A stretch of DNA of 24,555 bases from Nymphaea colorata (Eukaryota; Streptophyta; Magnoliopsida; Nymphaeales; Nymphaeaceae): positions 23,010,535-23,035,089 of the forward strand of contig NC_045149.1 in NCBI RefSeq assembly GCF_008831285.2. Direction: 5' to 3'. Position 1 is the stretch's first letter. Each line of letters starts with the position of its first letter. The position numbers and the translations under genes were made by a program. Below are positions 1 to 10,120 of the stretch, one piece after another. The notes below the pieces were generated by a model. It did not search any database and was not told the origin of the DNA. It saw only the letters and a program-made list of their open reading frames with translations.

Positions 1-639
1 ATCAAACTTATGGTTCAAAGCCAGTCCAAAGTTTTCTACTCCTGACAGCAATAACAGTTAAAACCATCAATTTTTTGAAAGAATAATAGACTACACCATA
101 TCTGTTATTATGGTTTTGGTTATGGACATCTGGTAGATGCAGAAATATTGTGTTTTTGCATGTCTTAGATCTTGACTGAGTTTCCCAAGGTTGATTCTCT
201 TATGAGGTGATACTTCTTATTTCTGGTATAAATTTTAATTGATTGCTTAAAGGACAGGAAAACAGATTAAATATGAAGAAAATAATCTGCACAGTTCTCA
301 CAGGGAAACATCAGCTATGCAAAGGAAGCAAGGATTTTCAATTCATTGTGGCCCTTCTCTGGATTTTACTTGTACAAATGTAACTGTACATTTTCTATTT
401 GATTTATCATCATAGGAAGCAGCTTTTTGCCCATAAATTGCACCATTTGCTTGTTTTATTTGCATGTCATGTTTTTCTAGTGTGTTCAAACATGCTTGAC
501 TAGACCTTCGGTATTTGAATTTTTCCACGAAAAGCTTTGTGTTCCAGGTGTTAGCTGCAGCTTATGTCAAAAGCTTTTAGAGTTTTCTGCTGGATCAATG
601 AATTATCAAGTGTCAACTGCCTTGCTTTCATGATTACAG
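1..639 (+). other. Probable metacaspase intron upstream of the visible exons
   Basis: AT-rich sequence ending in a splice acceptor (TGATTACAG, AG at 638-639). I searched for a segment encoding the catalytic DSCHSG motif, which should sit about 20 codons upstream, and found none. The intron is therefore longer than 638 bases, or the gene is 5'-truncated. Short ORFs here have no recognisable content. Confidence 0.55.
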
Positions 640-927
640 GAATGGACGGTATGGATGGGAGGACCATAATCCCCCATCAGGTATCTGGAAAGGAACAAAT
701 GGTGGTGAGGTTATTTCAATTAGTGGTTGTGATGATCATCAGAACTCTGCAGATACTTCGGTAATTTCATGCTAGTCAGTTTGCTTCAATCCTCTTGTCG
801 TTCTTGTTTCTTGTCCATTGTTTCTGGCTTCGGGGAACTCCTTGCTTTGGAACTCCACAAGTAATACATTGCCAATACCGTAGAATCACTACATAATATA
901 TATAGAACTTGGGGCAGACCATAGAAT

Positions 928-977
<50 letters not shown>

Positions 978-1351
978 CTAGAAACCAAACACTTAGGCCA
1001 GTGATAAAAACAAGACCCTGTTATTTTGATTTTTTAAAATTTCTTTTTTGCAATCTAACGTTATTGATATGATCTTAAAAATGAGTTGATGCAAAACATG
1101 TACTACTTTGATCATTTGTTAGACTTTAATGGTTTTTTATAATAAAAAAAAATGAGTGGCCCCAATGACATTATAATAAAAAAGTCAACATTTTTCATTA
1201 AAACTACTTAAATCAAGCATGTTTTATATCGAAATAGTCTTTATAAACATATTAAGATCTTTATATTTTATTTAAAATAGTTTTTTAACAAAAAATCAAT
1301 GAGTCTGGTTTTTATCCCTGACCTCAGTGTCTGATTTTTTCCAATTTCTCA

Positions 1352-1390
<39 letters not shown>

Positions 1391-1951
1391 TGTCTTTGTT
1401 TAATTATCATCTTGTGCTGCTCATAGATAGCTAAGCTTTTCCATTCTGCATGTATAATTCAAAGTGTTGAATCATATTTCTTGATCTGTTCATGGTACAT
1501 TGTGCTGCTTGCAGATTTTAGACTAACTTGCATTTGATGTACATTGTGCTGCTTGCAAATTTTAGACTAACTTGCATTTGATACGGATTCAGGCTCTCGC
1601 CGAAGTTATCAGTGCTGGTGCCATGACTTACAGCTTCATTCAGGCAATTGAGCGTGGAGCCGGAGCTACATATGGTAGTCTACTGAATGCAATGAGAAAT
1701 GCAATACATAATGCAGATACTGAAATTGATGGTGCTCCTCTCACAACCCTTCTCATAATGCTTCTTACGGGTGGCAACGAAGTTAGAAGTCTGACCCAGG
1801 TGATGAACCTCTGATGATGGAGTGCTCTTTCATTTCTCTCATTAACTTGCTTCTATACGTTGGTCAAATTTTTGTCATTTTTTCTGTGCAGGAGCCACAG
1901 CTGAGCTCCAGTGAAGCGTTTGATGTGTACTCAAAGCCATTCTATCTTTGA
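640..1951 (+). CDS. Type I metacaspase, last three exons (3' end of gene)
   Basis: Plant metacaspases are Arg/Lys-specific cysteine proteases linked to programmed cell death and protein quality control. Three exons splice in phase: 640-760, 1593-1799 and 1892-1951, with GT-AG borders at 761/1592 and 1800/1891 and a TGA stop at 1949-1951. Exon 1 (first base finishes a codon) reads NGRYGWEDHNPPSGIWKG and then ISGCDDHQNSADTS, the conserved p10-region motif. Exon 2 reads ALAEVISAGAMTYSFIQAIE, then YGSLLNAMR and MLLTGG. Exon 3 gives EPQLSSSEAFDVYSKPFYL, the usual C-terminus of the AtMC1-3 group. About 128 residues are present. The catalytic His (YSGHG) and Cys (DSCHSG) motifs and the N-terminal LSD1-type zinc finger are absent; they should lie upstream. 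No stop or frameshift is seen, so the gene looks functional. Family recognition is from motifs only. Confidence 0.93.
930..975. repeat. (AT)n microsatellite
   Basis: About 23 uninterrupted AT units in the metacaspase intron, directly left of the MITE-like element. Confidence 0.97.
996..1323. mobile_element. MITE-like element inside the metacaspase intron (PIF/Harbinger-like)
   Basis: The ends form an imperfect terminal inverted repeat: GGCCAGTGATAAAAACAAGA on the left against GGTCAGGGATAAAAACCAGA on the complement of the right end. The flanks are TTA (993-995) and TCA (1324-1326), a degenerate 3-bp target duplication of the TWA type seen with Tourist/Harbinger MITEs. The 328-bp interior is very AT-rich and non-coding. 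Similarity between the ends continues into T- and A-runs for about 45 bases. Superfamily assignment is inference from TIR start and TSD length. Confidence 0.6.
1357..1389. repeat. (AT)n microsatellite
   Basis: About 16 AT units, 33 bases after the right end of the MITE-like element in the same intron. Confidence 0.97.
1495..1582 (+). repeat. 44-bp tandem duplication at the intron 3' end
   Basis: Units 1495-1538 and 1539-1582 start GTACATTGTGCTGCTTGCA and differ at one base: TTGCAGATT in the first, TTGCAAATT in the second. Each carries CTAAC, a plant branch-point match. The copy nearer the exon has its CTAAC about 20 bases before the true acceptor at 1591-1592. Confidence 0.95.
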
Positions 1952-2920
1952 TAATCCACTTGCAGGAAGGCTTTAATGCCATCGTTTATAATCTGTCAAT
2001 GGCCATGCTGTCTGTAGTCTGTTTCGAGTCTGAATGTTCTTCTGCAACTTCTGCTGATGTTCTACAAAGTCCACGCTCATGCTTATCTACATCCAAACTC
2101 TTTAGGGAGCGTTCTATAAGGAATGAGTATTATGGAACTCAAGGAATATCAGATGTAATTTGCATAATTCCTTTGTCATGCTTGCATTTCTATGAGAGAA
2201 AACATCTGTGCAATCTGTTTTTTCATTGGTGACAAGCCGATCTAGCGGATTATCATAGTATATTTCAGGTGCCCCTTGTGTGCTTTACTATTACATGCTC
2301 AATTAGCACGCTTCTTGAAGTCGCCAATAGCTTCTCCTACCTGGTTATGCATTTATTGACAACAGCAAACCCATCAAATTCTAGAGCTAGGACTCCTGAG
2401 GGAAACTGACAAGCTTAAGTTAACACGGGTTCCCTTAAGCTTTTGAAAAAGTTCACAACCAAGTCGGTGTTCTTTCATGTTTCTTTATTTTCACATTAAC
2501 ATATCAAATATTTGCTCTGTTATATATATGGTCAGAGGCATCTTCTGTCTCCAATCTAATAATATCATCACGCAATAGCAACGGGATGTCGACACCTCAT
2601 ACCGATGAAACTGGTTGGAAGGTAACAAATACAGCGCAAGATTTGCCTGGAACTAGATCAGACACATAAAACTAATAATCCAATATGGAGCATGCTAACA
2701 GATCAATACGCAGCAGTTTCACCCCTTTTCATTGTTCCACCATGGATGTGCTTTTTGAACCAGACCACAAATTTTTTGAAAACCTTTCGTTTAATATATA
2801 CCGGTAACTCCCTGTTACTCCCCTATATACCTTCGCCTCGCCTCGCCATGCCGCTTTCGTGCACCTTTTATACATATATCTCATTGTATTTATCTTGGCG
2901 CTCTCTTATCTCCCAGTGGT
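1952..2920. other. Metacaspase 3' UTR and downstream intergenic DNA
   Basis: The first few hundred bases after the stop are presumably 3' UTR; no single clear poly(A) signal can be picked. Open frames at 1948-2232 and 2692-2922 have no motif and look accidental. Nothing else is seen. Confidence 0.5.
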
Positions 2921-3475
2921 AGGCGACAATGGAAGTTTTAATGGTTTAGGCCACAGCAGCCACTGATTCTGTCCTTCGCATCTCACTCTTGTCTCTTTCC
3001 TTGGTTTCTTCCTCTTCATGCGACGACGGAAGTCTTGATGGTCCAGGCTAGAGGAGCTCCCATTCCTGTCCTTTGTCGCTCACTCTCGTCTTCCTCTTCG
3101 GTTTCTTGATGAAACTGAAGAGGAAGAGACAGGAGTGAGAGGCGAAGGACAGAATTGGAGGTTGCTCTAACCTGAACCATCAAGACTTTCGTCGCCGCCT
3201 ACTGTGGGGAGAAATATGAGAGAGCCAAATAGGGGCAGAGCCAGAAAATTCGGGTTAAGCGGCAGAACTTTTGAATTTGTAAGGGGCGCCGATATGTCAA
3301 TAAAAAAAAAATTTCCCCAGTTTCTTCCTCCCATGCAATGGAAGTCTTCGTGGTGTTTGCTCTCACATGGTGTTTGCTCTCACATGAAAGATTGACAAGA
3401 GTGAGAGACAAAGGACAGAAATGGGGTTTGCTGTGGTCTGAACCATGAAGACTTCTGCGGTTCCCTACTACATTG
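2915..3475. repeat. Fold-back array of related ~90-bp units
   Basis: A unit containing TTCTGTCCTTCGC, a CTCACTC box and CTTCCTCTTC appears directly at about 2921-3020 and 3021-3107, then inverted at 3110-3200. The second and third units form a hairpin with a loop of about five bases (CCTCTTCGGTTTC / GAAACTGAAGAGG). A further diverged copy at about 3318-3470 is partly direct (3318-3351) and partly inverted (3386-3470). Tails after the two inverted copies (3201-3230 and 3477-3502) also match (GAGAGCCAA...AGGGGCA). There is no coding signal. It may be a non-autonomous fold-back element; the family is unknown. Confidence 0.75.
3351..3384 (+). repeat. 17-bp tandem duplication
   Basis: TGGTGTTTGCTCTCACA occurs twice head to tail (3351-3367, 3368-3384) inside the fold-back array. 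Confidence 0.95.
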
Positions 3476-3502
3476 AGGTAAGGGAGAGCCAAGCAGGGGC
3501 AT

Positions 3503-5380
3503 GAAGCATGCTAAGCAAGTAGAGTTGAATTCTAATACCATTAATTGCTACCTTGCAATTGGATGATGCCATTAATAGATAACAGATTTCAGAAGAAATA
3601 AGATTTTGCTATCCTCCACAGGAAAGTAAAATTTAAGCCGTCTTATGCACACAACTATTGACATAATAGCTACGTATTGGCACAAATCAAAATCCCAAAG
3701 GAACTCAGTAATCACAAACCTAAAACCTGTCCAAAGTCAATCAATATAATTTAATTGGGAAGAAGGAAAAGCCAACAAATTCTAAGCAACAGGTCCGCGG
3801 TATTGCCTGGTTGTGTTATGTCCCTTGAATCTTGTTCTTTCATTTGCTCCTTTCATTTGAATTTCGATATTGGTTGGGGTCTTGTTCTTTGTGACGAGGT
3901 TGGTTCCTGATTGTCATTACTTTTCGTTATTTTTGTCTAGATGAATCTATTATGGACTGGTGAATTTTACATCGAGGGATGCCAAGCTTAGATTTCGTTG
4001 GTTTTTTCTTTTTCCCGATTTGATACTGATTGAATTTGGAAAGGTTCCAGGTTTGAGATTATGGAGTTCTTTTGACAAAAAAAATATATATAAATATTTG
4101 ATCAGATTTGGATTTGGATCAAATTTAGTTTTAAATGAATATTTTAAATTTAACGCTCTTACGTTTTGAAAATTTACTGCTTCAACCCAAAATTCGGATT
4201 CAGATTCAGATATGAATGTAAAAATCTGATCCCGATCGGATTCAAATTGTAAAATTAGAGTTCCAATTCAGATTGGGAAACGACTTTTTTCATCCGTATT
4301 TTAATCCAAGCATATAAATATTTGAAAAATGGACATTGTAAAGAGTATATATGATTCAAATCAGATCTATTGACAGCCAAACTGTGTTTTCACTTTAACA
4401 TGAGATAAATAAAGTCAGACTTTTCTTTCTTCAACTTTTTCCCCCTCAATTTCATGGCCGAAAAAGTCCGAAATAGGGGCCAAGTGACTTGAATCTTGGG
4501 TGTTTAGTTCTTAATTTTTATGATATGGATGAACCATATATGATGCAAAGGTAATCCAAGCAATCAAACCCTAAAAGTCATTTTAGGCAGTCTTCCGCTT
4601 GCTTAGTGTCCTAAAGTGGCTCTAAGGCTGGTTTCAACCACACCTTTCCTTGTCTCTTTTTCTTTTCACGCATGTGCTGGGAGTGCCATTGCTTGAGAAA
4701 ATACACATTTTTCCGAAAAAAATGTCAAACAAGGCAATAGAGATTTGACATTCGGATATGAATGTCAAAATACACATAGAAGTGCACCACAAGCTTAGTC
4801 ATATTCATCTTGCCTTATTTCATGAACTTTCCTTACAAATTTCCGTTGCCATGTTTGGTTATTTCCTTTGGAAAAATATATGTGTTTCCTAGCAGGGGCA
4901 CACCAAACACATACTTGTATGCCCTAAGAAAAGGAAAAGAGAGAAGGAAAAGGGTGGTGGAAATCCGTGAGAGAGCCACTATGGAGATTAAGCCAGCACA
5001 GGACCACTCTGCCCAAAATGACCTTTATTAATGGTGTGTTTGATTGTCTGGATTACTTTTGCTTTGTATATACATCATTTGCATGGTACAAAAAACGATT
5101 AAATGCACAAAAGAATCAGGCGCTTGTTTTCATCCTCGAAATTGAAGGCGAAAAAAGTCGAAGAACGAAAAGTCTGACATTATTTGTCTGATTTTAAAAT
5201 GAAAATTAACGTACTTTGGTGATCAGAAAACGCTCAAAATGAACACTTTGTGCAAAGAAATGAGCCCTATGGTACATATATTTTTTAAAATATTTACTTG
5301 GTGGAAACCATCCTTAGTATAAAACCTTCAAGGCCATACTTTATACCTCCAAAGTTATCACTTGCTGAGAGGCCCAACTT
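3503..5380. other. Intergenic AT-rich DNA without recognised genes
   Basis: The region has several short palindromic stretches rich in GATTTGGATT/ATTCAGATTC-like words (about 4090-4370). It also has a 10-bp-arm perfect hairpin at 4744-4769 (TTTGACATTC...GAATGTCAAA), with another ATGTCAAA just upstream. Open frames at 3960-4169, 4810-5031 and 4967-5191 show no family motif. No RNA gene is seen. Confidence 0.5.
4744..4769. repeat. Perfect short hairpin
   Basis: Ten-base arms TTTGACATTC and GAATGTCAAA flank a six-base loop. An additional ATGTCAAA lies about 20 bases upstream of the left arm, so alternative pairing is possible. Confidence 0.85.
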
Positions 5381-5645
5381 GCACGCCTTCGTTCCTTCTA
5401 ATATATAGAGAAATCAATGGGCCACAATCGAGAATCTCATGCCTAGCTAGGAAACTTACTCACTCTTTCCTTCCTCATTAAAATTCAAACAAGGAAAGGA
5501 AAGGATATTTTTTGCTTTAAAATTAAAATCTGATGGGGAGGGGGCAAAAGATTTGCCACCCTTTCAGATTGCTTTTCCAGATTTTTACTTCCAATGAAAA
5601 GTCTTCGTGGGAGTGTTCTCCCATTTCCAGATTTTTACTTAATAT
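5381..5645 (+). repeat. Dispersed repeat family, copy 1
   Basis: This stretch aligns by eye with 12271-12412 (shared blocks GTTCCTTC, ATATA..GAAATCA, GCCAC, ATCGAGAATCT, then AAATTCAA..AGGA). Its end (GCAAAAGATTTGCCACC...TTGGCTTTCC-like) aligns with 12635-12700 and 9970-10030. The copies are strongly diverged and non-coding; the family is unknown. Confidence 0.6.
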
Positions 5646-5675
5646 ATATAGTCACTATAAAATTGTTATCGCAAA

Positions 5676-5905
5676 CACGTATTCATAAGAATGAGATTTT
5701 AAGTATTTCATTTATACTATTATATTTTATTTAATGAGTTTACCTTGCAATTACATGTATAGAGATTCATTTAAATGATTGTATATAATGATACGAATGA
5801 GGTTTAAGTCATTCATTTACTCAATGGTAGTTTATTCAATGAGTTCAACTGGTAATTAAATGTACAAAGAGATTCATTTTAACGATGGTTATCAACTTAT
5901 CATAA
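5676..5905 (+). repeat. Diverged ~112-bp tandem duplication
   Basis: Two adjacent copies, roughly 5676-5790 and 5791-5905, share in the same order a GAATGAG block, a CATTTA block, AATGAGTT, AATTA.ATGTA and AGAGATTCATTT. Identity is only moderate. The sequence is non-coding and AT-rich. Confidence 0.65.
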
Positions 5906-6332
5906 TAGAGCTTTTGCGTATATGGTCGTTACGGCTATATACTCTTAACACATAATTGGATTCTCTATGAACTAGAATTGAAAACAGACAAGATTATCTT
6001 TCATCTATTGAAACTCCTTCCTTTTCTAGTTTTAGATTAGCCACTTTGTGGAATTTTTTTAAGTATGACATAAAATCATTAATTTAATGACTCATGACAT
6101 CATGGTGAACGAAACTGGTTATGTGCACAGCTCCGTGTACAAAAAATTGTGTACATGGGTATATAATGACCAGAATACCTTTTGATAAACTAAGATAGGG
6201 AGTTTTTTTAAAAGGATAACAACGGGTTATGAAAAAGTTAAAAGCTTAAAATGTACATTTCCTTATAAAGATTTCCAAAAAATCCTAATCCCTCTTCTTT
6301 TTAAATTGAGCGTAAATTTGTAGGGTGCACAC
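5906..6332. other. Intergenic DNA, nothing recognised
   Basis: AT-rich sequence with no open frame of note and no repeat I could pair within the window. Confidence 0.5.
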
Positions 6333-7110
6333 CTATTGATGCAACTTGATCTCCATTGTGGGTATTTGGTATGAAATCTTACATGCAACTGCGCTGTCAG
6401 TCTTTATAACTTTTGGTTCGTCTGCTACTTCTTCCAATTCGACAACAAAGTCCCCTAATGCAGTAGACAATAATTTGGGATCCTTTATAGAAGCTTCAGC
6501 AAGTTCCGAACTGCAAACCCCTGATCTAGAAGATGATGAAGAACGTGAACTTGCAGTTGGAACCCCTTCTGATGGAACTTGTACAGACTCAATCTTATTG
6601 GCACCATATCTTCGACTTGTATCATCAAGCTTTAATGGCATTACAGTAATGCTTCCGGTTACCACCAGAATCACAAGCTGCTAGCTGCAGTAGAACAAAG
6701 TCCATGAGTCATTAACAGTAGCTAAAGACAATAAAGAAAATCCTCAAAATAAACTATCCAAAGAGTAGAGTTTCATGAACATGAAGATACATGTACCTGA
6801 TTCTCAGGTTCAAGGTGATGCTGCTCTTTCTTATTCGACTTCTGTTGACACTTAAAAGAATTTGACTTTTTAAGAGGGTCCCACTTTTGCCCCTCATGTA
6901 TATTTACATGATCGACAGGTTCCTCAATCCTCAAGTAAAATAACAGCAGTAGCTGATTTTCCTTGTAGCCCAACAACAAAAGGAGGGGCAGAATGTTTAA
7001 GAGTGCCATGCAATGAATTAGAAATTGATGCTGCCGCATTAATAGACTTTTTCTGTTGATGCTCGCCACCACCATCTCCAACCGCCTCCCTCGCTGCCCA
7101 TATCATCGTC
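6333..7110 (-). pseudogene. Broken host-like gene fragment, two exons, unidentified
   Basis: The minus strand reads as two pieces joined by a short 119-base GT-AG intron. The upstream piece ends at 6797 (donor CAG|GTACAT) with HHLEPENQ. The downstream piece starts at 6677 (acceptor GCAG|CTT) with LVILVVTGSITVMPLKLD, runs through a Ser-rich stretch and an acidic stretch (LGDFVVELEEVADEP), and stops at 6333. The two join in phase. Inside the upstream exon the frame changes once near 6915: SNSLHGTLKHSAPPF is in one frame and EEPVDHVNIHEGQKWDP in another, consistent with one extra base. The segment 6970-7065 is homologous to the hairpin arms at 9352-9979. The plus strand is also open here (6346-6684), so strand choice rests on the in-phase splice pair and on the shared downstream frame. 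I do not recognise the protein. It may be a pseudogene or a TE-captured fragment. Confidence 0.5.
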
Positions 7111-7199
7111 TTTGTGTTGGCAGCAGCTACAGGTTGAGAGCAGAGAGAGTTGGCGGAAGAATAGCGTCGGACGATATTTCAATGGATCATGTGTTTTAA

Positions 7200-9117
7200 A
7201 TTCATAATAGTTGTATTGTGAATATTACTAGTTAGAGTACATGTAAATATAATCTGAATCTTTATATTCATAATGCATTTGGGATTGGATCTATTTATTG
7301 CTTAAGATCCACCATGTATATTGCTTTGATTCAGATGATATATGGTTGAACATTCATATCATGTTTATATTATATCCAAACATGTTATCCTATTTCTTCA
7401 TTTGTGGATTGAACTATGCTAGAGTGTTATATTGAGAATGAATTTGATTTCAATATTTATCATGAGGTGTAAGATAACACTTGTGAATATAAGGAGATCT
7501 ACACTAGCTAGATTCATATTGATATATTTGGAGATATATAATGCATGCTAAGTGTATATCTAGAAATTGAATAACTTGTTTCTACATGCATATGTATTGA
7601 ATACCCAAATGAAAGTAGGGTATATGATGTTTTTATGCATGATATTGAGGTGTTCGAATAATAATACCAAAGACAATGATCCAGTGATCTTTTGGATGAT
7701 CTGATTTATTCATAAGATCAATCTGCCAATGAACCGACTGAAGAACAGTTTGGTAATGAACCAACTGAGCATGATTCATCTAAGGATTAGTTTGGTAATG
7801 AACCGACTAGTAATAAGTTCATTGATCATCTTGTAGATTGATTTGTGGATCAGTTAGGAAAATAACCAGCTGAGTTCAATTCTCTATTCTTCTGATAATA
7901 GTAACGAAGGTCAATAGCTCCTTCATCATATTTGAATCATAGTTGCATGCACCAGAACTGACTATTCATTTGATGTTTAAGTTTGATCGATTGAATATAC
8001 TAATAAGTGGTCAGATAATGAACCGACTAAGAATCAGTTTGGTAATGAACCGACTGAAGCTTATTAGTGATTTCAATGATCATCTTGTGGAATACTTGAA
8101 TAAAGATATTTGAATTGTTGATGCATACATTTGTTGGCGGGGCTATGTATCGAGCTTGATAAGTTAAATGAAATTCTTTCTATGAGAGACTACATTAATG
8201 AAAACTATACAAGATGAAAAGTGCTTGTATGATAGACTATGAGTTAGTTGCTCATTCTCCTAAATAATCATAATAAATATTAGGTGTTGCTAATTAAGTT
8301 GATGACTATGTAAGTATTTGATAAGTGGGAGCACACTTGAATATGCTCTTTGCTATGTTGGAAAGTTAATATTGTTTTGTCATATGATAATGTATTGCAT
8401 GAATGCTTTGGAACTCTTGCTGTTAAAGGAGTTAAGTAATTTTGGAAAATATTAAAAGAAAATTATACCATTTGCTTTCTATGTATATTAGTTTATGTGT
8501 TGGACCTGATACAAGCTTTTAATTTGGCTTGTTAGTATGCATTAAGTTAGTAGTTAGTTCAGGTTGACCTTGTTTTATAGCAGTTAAATGTTTTTTAGAT
8601 ATATGAAAGAAATAAAGATATATTCATATAGTTGCTAGCATCTGTTAACAAAAGGAATTCATAATAATTGATTTTGCCAAGTATATAGCCCGCGTGAGGT
8701 TAAGAACATCCTGGTTTGCTTCCTTGTGAGGTGGTTGAAAAGTATCCAAGTTGACTTCATTGTTAAACAAGAAGAGGATATGCATATATGTTTCAAATGC
8801 TATATGATTGCTAGCATTTTGATCAAGAGAATTTTTGATGATTTTTTATATAAAGCTTGTGGTCCACATGAGACTAAGTTTTAACATATTACGATGGAAA
8901 TGCTTGTGCATGAAGAAACCCTCGTAACTAATGTGAAATATATTGAACACTTGAAAGGCTACAATGGAAAACCATTGAAAGGAAAACCTCGCTACAACCC
9001 TTGAATGAAAATTCAAGTTACGATGGACAAACCAATTATGGAAAACCTCATAACTAAATATTAAGGAAACCCACGAATAGTGGAAGTAATTTGACAGACT
9101 CATGACCAAGTGGGAAA
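7200..9117 (+). mobile_element. Decayed LTR retrotransposon interior, probably Ty1/copia-like
   Basis: The assignment rests mainly on the right end: a polypurine tract AAGTGGGAAA (9108-9117) directly followed by TGTTGGATAG, the usual arrangement at a copia 3' LTR. The interior has no long open frame. At 7722-8057 a degenerate unit CAGTTTGGTAATGAACCGACTGA recurs at least five times and reads as N-E-P-T-E repeats interrupted by stops. No integrase, reverse transcriptase or RNase H motif survives that I can read. The left boundary is not defined. Confidence 0.35.
7722..8057 (+). repeat. Degenerate 23-bp repeats (N-E-P-T-E coding)
   Basis: AATGAACCGACT or close variants occur at about 7727, 7754, 7797, 8017 and 8043. 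Three further follow GTTTGGT, and one more diverged copy is near 7852-7874. Translation of the best frame gives NEPTEEQFGNEPTEHD before a stop. Likely the remains of a hydrophilic, repetitive protein segment. Confidence 0.7.
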
Positions 9118-9397
9118 TGTTGGATAGTCGCCAAGAGCCCTACACATTCATCTCGTAACTGCAAGGGGGCCCACTTGGAGTTACAAGCTTTAATTCTCTC
9201 CTAAGATCTTTCACTTGCCATAACCACCCATTGGGCTAAGGAAAAACCTATAAGGCAGCACTACATATGCCCAACTATTCTTTGATATAGGGTTAATCGA
9301 TTGATTTCCCTAGACGGTGCCTCATAGAAGCAAACCCGTGAACAGATCACCTTTGCTTCTGTTTATATCTTCTTCTTCTTCTTCTATATTGTTCCCA
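9118..9397 (+). mobile_element. Possible 3' LTR of the copia-like relic
   Basis: Starts TGTTGGATAG after the polypurine tract and ends TTGTTCCCA, giving TG...CA borders about 280 bases apart. It contains CCTATAAGGC (about 9248-9257), a TATA-like site. No second LTR copy lies in the window, and no target duplication can be shown, so the right border is uncertain. Confidence 0.35.
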
Positions 9398-9979
9398 GGT
9401 GCTGCCTCTTCAGGCTAAGAGGCTACTGGTTGACACGTTGTTGGTGGAGAACCTGCGCACAAGAAGAAAGCTTATTGCAGATGCCAGACTCCATTCCGCT
9501 GCATTAATTCCAACACCAGCAATAAAAGAAGGGGCGGAATGTTTAAGAGTACCATGCAATGAATTAGAAACTGATGTTGACCCATTAACAGACTTTGTCT
9601 CTTGGCTTAGGCTTAACAGTAGGTGCTAGACTAATTTCTTCTACCATGGGAGAGATATTAGCTCAACTTCCTTCTACAACTGCCTCTTCAGTAATACCTG
9701 GTGATGTTAAGCCTGAGCCTCATGTTCGCCTGTTGATGGGGCATAATAATCAGTTTCTAATTCATTGCATGGTACACTTAAACATTCCGCCCCTTCTTTT
9801 ATTGCTGGTGTTGGAATTAATGCAGCGGAATGGCGTTTGGCATCTGCAATCAGCTTTCTTCTTGTGCGCAGGTTCACCACCAACAGCGTGTCAACCAGTA
9901 GCCTCTTAGCCTGAAGAGGCAGCACCTAGGAACAATAGAGAAGAAGAAGAAGAAGATATAAACAGAAGAAGAAGCAAAG
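9352..9979. repeat. Large near-perfect inverted duplication of a gene fragment
   Basis: Left arm 9352-9575 and right arm 9749-9979 are reverse complements with about nine base differences by eye, separated by a 173-base spacer. The arms include the end of the LTR-like sequence (TTTGCTTCTG, (TTC)n, ATTGTTCC) and the gene-derived piece with GGAATGTTTAAG and CCATGCAATGAATTAGAAACTGAT. On the strand matching the fragment at 6333-7110, the right arm encodes SNSLHGTLKHSAPSFIAGVG and continues through INAAEWRLASAISFLLVRRF to a stop at 9912-9914. The opposite strand is also open in both arms. A transcript would fold into a stem of over 220 bp. Confidence 0.9.
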
Positions 9980-10120
9980 ATTTGCAACCTTTCCATATTG
10001 GCTTTCCCACTTTATATTTGTATATTAAGAGAGGTTTCCATTTAAAATAGTGTTTGTCTCCTTTAGTATGCATATTCTTTAATATCTAATATTTTATGTT
10101 TTTTCACAAAATGGGATTGT
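9970..10120 (+). repeat. Dispersed repeat family, copy 2
   Basis: Aligns with 12635-12785 over about 150 bases (GAAGCAAAGATTTGC, ATATTGGCTTTCCCACTTTATAT, AGGTTTCC, TTTCACAAAATGGG). Identity is high by eye, roughly 80 percent. It starts right where the hairpin's right arm ends. Confidence 0.85.

Noticed and set aside
776-988. 70-codon minus-strand open frame in the metacaspase intron
   Set aside because: Mostly translated AT microsatellite (alternating Ile-Tyr).
4890-5060. CACCAAACAC and GGTGTGTTTG, like MITE termini
   Set aside because: The two words face the wrong way to be ends of one element, and I found no partner for either.
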